Under the pieces are notes generated by a model. It was not told the DNA's origin. It was given only the letters and a program-made list of their open reading frames with translations, and did no database searches. A DNA stretch of 6,662 nucleotides from an uncultured Actinomycetes bacterium (GTDB lineage: Bacteria; Actinomycetota; Acidimicrobiia; Acidimicrobiales; Ilumatobacteraceae). Location: NCBI GenBank assembly GCA_903858075.1, contig CAIOHI010000195.1, positions 1-6,662 on the forward strand, given 5' to 3'. Positions 1 to 5,829 of the stretch are shown in pieces. Numbering within the stretch: the first letter of the stretch is position 1; each line of letters starts with the position of its first letter. A program made the translations under genes and the position numbers.

Positions 1-120
1 AGCCATGGTGCTCGCCGGACGGCTGGCGTAGTTCTACGAGTTTCAGCGCACTCCAGTAACCTCTATATAGATGACGCAGAGTGTGTAGGCGAATTTCGCA
101 CCACATTTCGCACCATCCCC
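1..120. other. tRNA-upstream spacer, no convincing gene
   Basis: No supported gene is seen on either strand. A plus-strand frame gives nine residues ending AGRLA and a TAG at 29-31. This could be the last codons of a gene lying to the left, but it is too short to judge. The first 30 bases look more GC-rich than the rest. A TATATAGAT stretch at 64-72 sits about 50 nt before the tRNA and could be a -10 element for it. The best -35 candidate (TTTCAG, 41-46, 17-nt spacing) matches the consensus poorly, so I do not call a promoter. Confidence 0.4.
93..115. repeat. Perfect 11-nt direct repeat beside the tRNA
   Basis: ATTTCGCACCA occurs at 93-103 and again at 105-115, separated by a single C, giving a 12-nt period. 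The second copy ends five bases before the tRNA. The two copies are identical, which is easy to verify by eye. Possible roles are a protein-binding site with same-face spacing (about one helical turn), part of a tRNA leader, or part of an attachment or integration region. The sequence itself does not decide between these. Confidence 0.6.
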
Positions 121-193
121 GCCTTCGTAGCTCAGTGGATAGAGCAACGGTTTCCTAAACCGCAGGTCGCAGGTCCGATTCCTGCCGAGGGCG
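121..193 (+). tRNA. tRNA-Arg (anticodon CCT)
   Basis: This folds into a full cloverleaf of 73 nt. The acceptor stem is 121-127 with 186-192 (seven pairs including one T-G wobble), and the D stem is 130-133 with 142-145. The anticodon loop is 152-158 with anticodon CCT at 154-156, reading the AGG arginine codon. The T stem is 169-173 with 181-185, and the discriminator is G193. CCA is not encoded (the next bases are CTA). Two features are odd. The outer anticodon-stem pair 147/163 is an A-C mismatch. The T loop (174-180) reads TCCGATT, so position 55, normally T (pseudouridine), is C. Both could weaken function, or the gene may be a decayed or recombined copy. The overall match to bacterial tRNA-Arg(CCU) is strong. 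Confidence 0.93.
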
Positions 194-194
194 C

Positions 195-326
195 TAGATA
201 GTTACTGCCGATGGTTGCAGCTAGCAGAACTGTTCCGATTCTGCTTGATGTTGGCGCAGCAAGAGTGAAGTCTGCACTTGCTGTTATGTATTGAGTACTT
301 GGCAATGTGAGCGCACCAAGGGTTGT
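195..326 (-). pseudogene. Degenerate Ig-like repeat remnant
   Basis: The minus strand, read from 326 downward, is open for 44 codons up to the tRNA 3' end. It begins TTLGALTLPS and contains ADFTLAAPTSSRIG. This resembles the head of the Ig-like repeats in the adjacent gene; repeat 10 there reads AAFTLTAPTSNSNG. It closes with GSNYL, which recalls the repeat tail (ATGNY). The middle of the repeat (the SSNxAVATIN and TGxVTIVGxG strands) is missing, so it looks internally deleted. It is in the +1 frame relative to the upstream gene, whose TAA stop lies at 328-330, and it has no start of its own. I infer that the gene once continued into a further Ig repeat before a frameshift and deletion. Chance similarity in a Thr/Ser/Ala-rich frame is the alternative. 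Confidence 0.45.
256..284. other. Stem-loop downstream of the large gene
   Basis: CAGCAAG at 257-263 pairs perfectly with CTTGCTG at 277-283 around a 13-nt loop, and a G-T wobble at 256/284 extends the stem. It lies about 45 nt beyond the stop codon of the minus-strand gene. No T-tract follows on either strand, so it is at best a weak or Rho-assisted terminator or an mRNA 3'-end stabiliser. A second hairpin nearby (223-229 with 239-245, seven pairs, 9-nt loop) also lacks a T-tract. Confidence 0.3.
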
Positions 327-327
327 G

Positions 328-3300
328 TTACGACGGCGAACCGGACATCAACCCGACAACATCGACAGGTGACGAGCGATCAATTTTAAAACCATCGCCC
401 ACGTTGCCCCAGTAGCTTTGACCCCAACACTTCACGCTGGTGCCGGTGACTAGAGCACAGGTTGTATAGGCCTTGCCGGCTTCGATGGAAAGAACGCCGC
501 TGCCTAAACCAACAACATTGACAGGTGTTGAGCTGTTAGTGATCTCTCCATTTCCCAAAGACCCCTTAGTGTTGTGCCCCCAACACTTTGCTGCACCACC
601 AGTGGTAACCGCGCACGTATGTTCCAAACCACCACTGATTGCGCGAATGGTGGTTCCGAGTGAAACAACTGATGTCGGAACGCTTTTGTTTGTAGTGGTG
701 CCGTCACCGAGTTGGCCAGACGTGTTTTTACCCCAACACATCGCCTCACCATTGGTCAATACGGCACAAGCATGTGTGTAGCCTGCGCTGATGGAAGCAA
801 CATCAGAAATCGGCAGACCATTGACTTTGACCTGTGTTGGTTCGTTTCTAGAGCCAGTGGTGCCGATTCCGAGTTGGCCGTAATCGTTTGCACCCCAACA
901 TTTCACTGTCTTCGTTGAAAGTAAAGCACACGAAAACTGATCACCCGATGTGATTGCGGTGACGCCTGAGGTGAGATCCTTTACATCGACGGCGGGAGAT
1001 GTGTTTGCCCAGGTACCGCTTCCAAGTTGGCCAGTCCAGTTGTCGCCCCAACACTTCACACCGCCGGTTGACATTAGTGCACAGCTGTTCATGTAACCGG
1101 AAGAGATATTTACTGCACCTGAACTGATACCTGAAGTGTTGCTGCCAGCAACACCGTGACCGATGCATTGAACTGCACCTGCCGTTGTGATGGCGCATGT
1201 GCGGCTGTTGCCAAGAGAAATCTTGGTGATGTCACTGGTGAAGCCAGAAACATTGATTGGAGTTTTCTGCTCGTAGCTGGCAAAGGTTCCAAGCTGTCCA
1301 TAGTTGTTTAAACCCCAACACTTAACGGCGCCAGTACTTGTTAGACCGCAGGAGCTGATATTTGTCAATGACAACTGTGTAATCTCAGGCGGGGCTTCAA
1401 CTGTGAGAGTTGTAGAGGTGCTGGCACTTGTGTATGTAGCGGTGGCAACTTGCGACGCGGTGATAGTGGTAGTGCCAGATCCAATAACAGTGATTAGGCG
1501 GGTACTTGAATCTATGGTTGCAACAGCGGTATCGGAACTGGTGTAGGAAATAGCGCCGTTACTGTTCGAGGTAGGAGCGGTCAACGTAAATGCTGCAGAA
1601 CCGTAGGCCTTTGTAATGGCAGCCATTACACCAATCGATGGGTCGCGCAGCACAGTGAGTGTTGTGGTCACTGTTGTTGAGTTGTAATTGCCAGTAGCTG
1701 CTTGTGTTGCAGTAATCACGGTGCTTCCACCGCTCAACACGGAGATGAGACCACTGGTCGAGTTGATGGTGGCGACTGCAGTATTCGAGCTGCTGTAAGT
1801 AATTGCACCGGTACTCGCGGATGATGGAATTGTTGGGGTGAATGATGCATCACCAACAATCTTTGAGAGGTCGCCACCAAAACTACTGAGTGTTGGAGTT
1901 GCTTTAGCAACAGTCAATGTGGCATTTGCAGTCTGCGTGGCATACGGAGTGGCTGCTGCTTGGCTGGCAGTAATGGTGGTCGAACCCGCACCAACAATCG
2001 TGACTGCCCCCGTTGAAGAGTTGATTGTTGCGACAGCAGTATTTGAGCTTGTGAAAGTGAATGCACCACTACTTGATGATGTTGGAGGCGACATGGTGAA
2101 TGCAGCGTCTCCAAAAGTTTTGGTTGGTGCAACAAACGAACCGAAAGTAGGAGCTGCAGTTTCGACCACGAACGTTGTGCGAATGGTTGATGCAGTATGA
2201 GTCGGGGTCTGTGCTTGAGTTGCGATGATTTCTGTGGAACCAGGCGCAACAATTGTGACAAGTCCGGTTGCGCTATTCACCGTTGCCACTGCGGTATTTG
2301 AACTAGTGAAAGAGAAAGCTCCGTCGCTAGTCGTGGTGGGGAGAGTGAGAAGGAATGGCGCCGAACCGAATGTTTTGGTGTCGATGACAAAGTCTCCGTA
2401 CACGGGAGAGCCACGCCCAACTGTAAGAACTGCAACAGTAGTGGCAGTTTTATGGTTGGTTCCTTTGGCCTGCGACATGGTGAGGGTTGTAACGCCCGTG
2501 CTAACGATTGTCACTCGCCCAGTAGTTGCATTAATAGTGGCCACAGTCGGGCTACTGCTGGTGTAGGTGATGTCACCATCGCTAGGGGAGGTGCCCCAAT
2601 CGAACAGGAAGGTTGCATCACCGAATTGCTTCTCTAGTGGATCAAGGCGCTGGAATGCAGGCGTAGCAAGACCAACTTGAACAGTGACAGATGAAGACGC
2701 AGCTTCATAGTTAGTAGTTGAAGCTTGTTTCACGGTGATGGTCGCTGTGCCCGCACTGACAATTCGTACTAGGCCTGTCTTTTCATTGACTGCGAGTACT
2801 TCTGTTTTGTTGCTGGAGAAAGTAAATGCACCAGTCGAAGTTGATCGAGGCTCCATGGTGGTATCAGCATCACCGAAAACTAAGCCGGTGAGCGAGATGT
2901 TAGAAAGCACTGGAGCGGCCTTACCGACCGTGATCTCTGCAGTAACGGAATTTGCAGAGTAGTTACCTTCCGCTGCTTGTGAAGCGGTGATGGTCACAGT
3001 GCCGACACCTTCAATAGTTGCTTTGCCTGCTTCGGTGATCTTTACAACTTTGCTGTCACTGCTAGTGAACGTAATTGCACCTGAAGATGGTGAAGTTGGC
3101 TTTTCTATGGTGAACTCAGCATCACCAAACTTCTTCGACTCAGTCGTCAGTTTGCCCAAGGTGGGAGCTGCCTGCTTCACGGTGAATGTCAATGTTTGTG
3201 TGGCGCTCACATAATCATCTGTTGCGGCCTGAGTAATGGTGATGGTGGAGGTGCCGGCACCAACGACAGTTACTTGACCAGTAGTCGCATTGACTGTGGC

Positions 3301-5583
3301 AACCGCAGCGTTGCTAGATGCGAAGGAAATTGCACCCCGAGATTCAGAGGTTGGTTTGGTGATGGTTGGACCATCTTCGCCAAAAGTGCCGGAGAGATCA
3401 GCCGTTGCTGTAAGTACTGGGGTGCCTTTGCGCACAGTCAGAACAAAGCTCTTTGACGCCGCGAGATAATCATCAGTTGCAGGCTGTGAAGCGGTGATGG
3501 TGGTCTTTCCTGCACCAACTATCGAAAGTTTTCCGTTTGCTTTCGAGAATTTTGCTACGGACTCATCACTCGATTCCATTTTAAATGCAGCAGAGCTTGT
3601 TGATGTTGGGCTAGTCAAGACAAATGCTTCTTCACCAACCGTACGACCCGTAGTTGTGAATGCACCGAGAACAGGAGTGGCGCGCTCCACTGTCAGTTCT
3701 GCAGTTACGGATATGGTCTCGAAATTATCTGCTGCTGCTTGTGTGGCAGTGATTGTGGTCGTACCTGTGCCTGAAATAGTAGTGCGTCCAGTACTTGCGT
3801 TGATCTGAGCAATGTCAGTTTTGCTTGAAGTGAACTTCCATTCACCTTTGCTATTTGAGGTGGGGACTTGCACGGTGAATGGGGGATCTCCGAATTCAAC
3901 AGCCGGCAATACCAATTTTCCAACTGTGGGTACTTGCCGTGCACTGTTTTTAACTACGGCTCCCGAGCCTTCTTTGGGAACCGTGGTTGTAGGCGCGATG
4001 TATACAGGGTCAACTTTGTAGTTCGGGTTTGCCATGTTGCGATTCGCAAGCGAAGGAAGTGCTGCAATTTCTTTTGATGCAAGCTCTGGTGGCAATTCAG
4101 CTTTTACTGAACTGAGGTTGAGAACCTCTTTAACGATTGTCTTTGTCTCAACACCAGTTGAAGAAACCTCTGTTTTTTCAACGACGCCAGTGGAAGTAGC
4201 TGCCAACACAGTGATTCCGCCGCCAGTTGGGTCGGCCTTCATCTGCAAAGTTGGCCTATCTTCAGATACCTGCTGTTGAACAACTTGACCGCTAGCTGTG
4301 GTGACGGCAACTTCCATGGTGCCACCTGAGACTGATAAGGAGATGGCGGCACCTGATGCGTTAGCAACCAAGTTTCCAGATGCCAGCGTGAGGTCAACAC
4401 CTGGGTCTTTGGTGGAGATAGAACTTCCTTCAATTTCAACAGGGTTATTTGATGTGCCGGGTGTTGTGAACTGTGCAATACCGTCTGGCATAATCGCGTA
4501 CACACTTGTGGAACCAGAAAACTTAAGTTTGCTACGAGTTTTCTTCCCATTCTTTTTCGCAACCGTAGTAGCGGACTTTGCATCAGTGGATGTGGGAACA
4601 CTAACTAGATAGTCATACGAATCGCGTTTTACTGCGCCCTTGACCGGAAGAATAGAAGTGCCATCTGTACCAACTGGATTATCGGGAGAAACAACACCAC
4701 CGTCAGTTTCCACTGACCAGTCGAGATTGCTTGAACGAATAAGCATTGTCGTTTTTGAAGCCTTGGTTCCGTCACCACAGAATGGGCACGTACCTTCACG
4801 TGCTGACAACGGCGTGAGGTCCATGTCTTGCGGGCCACCTGTCCATACGGCTGTGTCGGTTTCAGGATCTTCGCTTGAAAATGAGAATCGCCAAGTCTTA
4901 GCTGTTAAGTCGACATCGACGTATCGGTTCTTGCCTGGCCAGTTCGAGTCATACAACAGAATCCTTGGTGTGGTAGGCGTTGGGTACTCAATTGCATACG
5001 GCAACACTGCGTGTCCGCCACCATCTGTGTACACACCAAGCGTGTAATTCAATTTTCCTGTGGCGAAACTAGTTTTCAGTTCGTCTATTTTTTCTTCGAG
5101 AGATTTGTTGAGCCACTGCGTAATTGAATCTTGCACTTCCGGTAAGAACTGCGTTGCAAAGGCCCGCATGATGGCGTGAAGGGTTTCGTCCTGAGTAGGG
5201 AGTTTCACCGTGATCGGGGTTTCTTTGTTGTTGAAGCGCGTCGATGCAATGGCGACAAGTCCTTCGCAATGTCCGGATGCACGAGATTGATTCACCATGC
5301 GAGCCCATGCAGAAGCTTCAGCGGTGAGCTTGCATGGTGTTGCGACGCCACCAACACAAATCTCTTCCCCGGAACCAAACATGGAGACAAGATCTGCTTC
5401 ATTGAAATCCGTCTCGGGGAATTCTGAAGAGGGGTAATTAGGAAACGACCACCCGTTAATCGTTGTTTGGAGTTCTGTGGCAACTGGTCCACTTGATGAA
5501 CTTGATCCTCCTGAACCGCCGCAAGCAGATAGGGCAATCAGGACAAGGAGAAATTTTGCTAGATGACCAAGTCGTTGCTGCAT
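328..5583 (-). CDS. Giant modular surface lipoprotein: Cys/His/Asp domain, ten Ig-like repeats, RCC1 propeller
   Basis: 1751 residues; the ATG at 5583 is supported by AGGAAGG nine bases upstream. Residues 1-20 are a signal peptide (basic QQRLGHLAK, hydrophobic FLLVLIAL) ending in lipobox LSAC. Cys21 should be lipidated and anchor the protein to the membrane; a GGSGG-Ser linker follows. Residues about 40-270 form a domain I cannot name. It has GHCEG (Cys106), GGGHAV (His191) and YDSNWPG (Asp212, Asn214), in the order of a papain/C39-type triad, plus C76/C84 and a CPFC at 266-269. Residues about 280-545 are beta-rich with a basic patch (KKNGKKTRSK). Ten Ig-like repeats occupy 551-1398 and an RCC1-type propeller 1401-1747. 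There are no cysteines between 270 and 1411. Likely role: a surface-tethered enzyme or adhesin; no substrate is evident. The modular reading is firm, the enzymatic reading is not. The stop (TAA, 328-330) is followed by an out-of-frame Ig remnant, so the present C-terminus may be secondary. Confidence 0.93.
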   Translation of the reverse strand: MQQRLGHLAKFLLVLIALSACGGSGGSSSSSGPVATELQTTINGWSFPNYPSSEFPETDFNEADLVSMFGSGEEICVGGVATPCKLTAEASAWARMVNQSRASGHCEGLVAIASTRFNNKETPITVKLPTQDETLHAIMRAFATQFLPEVQDSITQWLNKSLEEKIDELKTSFATGKLNYTLGVYTDGGGHAVLPYAIEYPTPTTPRILLYDSNWPGKNRYVDVDLTAKTWRFSFSSEDPETDTAVWTGGPQDMDLTPLSAREGTCPFCGDGTKASKTTMLIRSSNLDWSVETDGGVVSPDNPVGTDGTSILPVKGAVKRDSYDYLVSVPTSTDAKSATTVAKKNGKKTRSKLKFSGSTSVYAIMPDGIAQFTTPGTSNNPVEIEGSSISTKDPGVDLTLASGNLVANASGAAISLSVSGGTMEVAVTTASGQVVQQQVSEDRPTLQMKADPTGGGITVLAATSTGVVEKTEVSSTGVETKTIVKEVLNLSSVKAELPPELASKEIAALPSLANRNMANPNYKVDPVYIAPTTTVPKEGSGAVVKNSARQVPTVGKLVLPAVEFGDPPFTVQVPTSNSKGEWKFTSSKTDIAQINASTGRTTISGTGTTTITATQAAADNFETISVTAELTVERATPVLGAFTTTGRTVGEEAFVLTSPTSTSSAAFKMESSDESVAKFSKANGKLSIVGAGKTTITASQPATDDYLAASKSFVLTVRKGTPVLTATADLSGTFGEDGPTITKPTSESRGAISFASSNAAVATVNATTGQVTVVGAGTSTITITQAATDDYVSATQTLTFTVKQAAPTLGKLTTESKKFGDAEFTIEKPTSPSSGAITFTSSDSKVVKITEAGKATIEGVGTVTITASQAAEGNYSANSVTAEITVGKAAPVLSNISLTGLVFGDADTTMEPRSTSTGAFTFSSNKTEVLAVNEKTGLVRIVSAGTATITVKQASTTNYEAASSSVTVQVGLATPAFQRLDPLEKQFGDATFLFDWGTSPSDGDITYTSSSPTVATINATTGRVTIVSTGVTTLTMSQAKGTNHKTATTVAVLTVGRGSPVYGDFVIDTKTFGSAPFLLTLPTTTSDGAFSFTSSNTAVATVNSATGLVTIVAPGSTEIIATQAQTPTHTASTIRTTFVVETAAPTFGSFVAPTKTFGDAAFTMSPPTSSSSGAFTFTSSNTAVATINSSTGAVTIVGAGSTTITASQAAATPYATQTANATLTVAKATPTLSSFGGDLSKIVGDASFTPTIPSSASTGAITYSSSNTAVATINSTSGLISVLSGGSTVITATQAATGNYNSTTVTTTLTVLRDPSIGVMAAITKAYGSAAFTLTAPTSNSNGAISYTSSDTAVATIDSSTRLITVIGSGTTTITASQVATATYTSASTSTTLTVEAPPEITQLSLTNISSCGLTSTGAVKCWGLNNYGQLGTFASYEQKTPINVSGFTSDITKISLGNSRTCAITTAGAVQCIGHGVAGSNTSGISSGAVNISSGYMNSCALMSTGGVKCWGDNWTGQLGSGTWANTSPAVDVKDLTSGVTAITSGDQFSCALLSTKTVKCWGANDYGQLGIGTTGSRNEPTQVKVNGLPISDVASISAGYTHACAVLTNGEAMCWGKNTSGQLGDGTTTNKSVPTSVVSLGTTIRAISGGLEHTCAVTTGGAAKCWGHNTKGSLGNGEITNSSTPVNVVGLGSGVLSIEAGKAYTTCALVTGTSVKCWGQSYWGNVGDGFKIDRSSPVDVVGLMSGSPS
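343..1383 (-). repeat. Seven-blade RCC1-type propeller (residues 1401-1747)
   Basis: Seven blades begin near residues 1401, 1451, 1489, 1540, 1594, 1645 and 1696. Each has (I/S)xxGxxxxCAL, G-x-V-K-C-W-G and, in most, NxxGQLGxGT followed by P-x-x-V. This is the pattern of bacterial RCC1 (ATS1-like) repeats, and seven such repeats make one closed propeller. Every blade has two cysteines exactly ten residues apart: 1412/1422, 1463/1473, 1501/1511, 1552/1562, 1606/1616, 1657/1667 and 1709/1719. They are probably in-blade disulfides suited to an extracellular setting. Blade 2 is about a dozen residues short, has CIG in place of CWG and lacks the GQLG turn. Such propellers usually bind proteins or other ligands; the partner here is unknown. 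Confidence 0.92.
1390..3933 (-). repeat. Ten tandem Ig-like repeats (residues 551-1398)
   Basis: The ten units begin near residues 551, 636, 721, 806, 890, 974, 1059, 1144, 1229 and 1315. Each follows the pattern (T/A)P-x-hydrophobic, FGDAxFT, PTSxSxGA, (F/Y)TSSNxAVATIN, TGxVTIVGxG, TTITAxQAAxxNY, TLTV. An invariant Gln marks every unit (615, 700, 785, 869, 953, 1038, 1123, 1208, 1294, 1378), spaced 84-86 residues. The pattern fits bacterial Ig-like domains of the group 2 type, which form stalks in surface adhesins. Repeats 7-10 are closest to each other; 1, 2 and 5 are most diverged. There are no cysteines and no obvious calcium-binding motif. Shared peptides are encoded by different synonymous codons, so the duplications are not recent. 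Confidence 0.9.
4924..5301 (-). other. Papain/C39-like Cys-His-Asp core (residues 95-220)
   Basis: This is the part of the large lipoprotein holding the putative catalytic residues. Cys106 lies in SGHCEGL, before a helix-like stretch rich in Ala and Leu. A long helical, charged segment (about 130-175, including SLEEKIDELK) follows. Then come LGVYTDGGGHAV with His191 and RILLYDSNWPG with Asp212. Cysteine first, His in a G-H-A-V strand, and Asp/Asn at the end of a following strand is the order used by papain-fold peptidases and transglutaminase-like enzymes. From memory, GHC...GGHAV...YDxNxPG recurs in uncharacterised bacterial extracellular proteins; I could not search for it. The domain may also be inactive and purely structural. 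Confidence 0.5.
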
Positions 5584-5592
5584 AACGGGTGC

Positions 5593-5599
5593 CCTTCCT
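5593..5599 (-). promoter_or_regulatory. Ribosome binding site of the lipoprotein gene
   Basis: On the minus strand this reads AGGAAGG, nine bases before the ATG at 5583. It supports that start, as does the classic lipoprotein signal peptide that begins there. Confidence 0.8.
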
Positions 5600-5614
5600 G
5601 AGTGCGTAACGTGG

Positions 5615-5628
5615 ATTTAGCCCTAAAT
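5615..5628. promoter_or_regulatory. 14-bp palindrome, possible operator
   Basis: ATTTAG-CC-CTAAAT has perfect 6-nt arms around a 2-nt centre, followed at once by the palindrome GGTACC (5629-5634). It lies about 30 bp upstream of the lipoprotein start codon, in the spacer shared with the divergent membrane-protein gene. That is a plausible place for a dimeric regulator. With a 2-nt loop it is more likely a DNA-level site than an RNA hairpin. I see no clear -35/-10 pair to anchor it. Confidence 0.35.
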
Positions 5629-5642
5629 GGTACCAAAAGTTA

Positions 5643-5659
5643 CTGACTGTTGGAGTCAG
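5643..5659. other. Small stem-loop in the divergent spacer
   Basis: CTGACT (5643-5648) and AGTCAG (5654-5659) are perfect inverted repeats around GTTGG. An overlapping weaker pairing (AGTTACTG with CAGTGACT, then TTTT at 5671-5674) is also possible. This could be an operator or an untranslated-leader structure. It is short enough to be chance. Confidence 0.25.
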
Positions 5660-5756
5660 GAGACAGTGACTTTTACCTCTATTTCGCCGTACTTGGGGTC
5701 ACAGAATCGAGTTACGGCGTGGTGGCTAGGTCATTGTGCTGTGGGTTGCATGTCAC

Positions 5757-5829
5757 AGGAGGCAACAAGGCTGAGGGTGAGAAAAGAAGGGCAGTTCTTT
5801 GGCATCGCAGATACCGTCTGCGAGTAATG
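5757..5829 (+). promoter_or_regulatory. Stray AGGAGG and short leader frame ending in TAATG
   Basis: A perfect AGGAGG at 5757-5762 has no ATG at normal distance. Eight bases downstream is CTG (5771), followed in the same frame by GTG (5777). That frame runs RKEGQFFGIADTVCE and stops at TAA 5825-5827, overlapping the ATG of the membrane-protein gene (TAATG). This is the geometry of a short leader peptide with translational coupling. It could also be coincidence, with the gene starting at its ATG on a weak site (GCGAG) or at an upstream in-frame GTG or TTG. Confidence 0.3.

Noticed and set aside
256..284. Intrinsic terminator for the lipoprotein gene
   Set aside because: The stem is good but no T-tract follows on either strand, so it is listed only as a stem-loop.
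343..1383. RCC1 propeller as eukaryotic contamination
   Set aside because: It is in one uninterrupted frame with a bacterial lipoprotein signal and Ig stalk. The short CX9C/CWG repeats are the bacterial type, and no introns are needed.
1390..3933. Regular periodic repeats as a CRISPR array
   Set aside because: The period is about 255 nt, it is in-frame with protein-level conservation, and the DNA copies are divergent. There are no short identical repeats with unique spacers.
1304..4612. Series of 80-120-codon plus-strand frames across the Ig-repeat region
   Set aside because: They recur with the repeat period because the antisense of Ser/Thr/Ala-rich codons rarely makes stops. Similar Val/Ala-rich peptides in each are a by-product of the repeats.
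5635..5700. Sigma-70-type promoters for the divergent genes
   Set aside because: The best -10-like (TCTATT) and -35-like (TTGGAG) hexamers do not combine with acceptable spacing on either strand.
5627..5827. 66-codon plus-strand frame starting at the ATG inside the palindrome
   Set aside because: No ribosome site precedes this ATG, and the peptide shows no motif or coherent composition. Only its last codons, downstream of AGGAGG, are worth keeping as a leader candidate.
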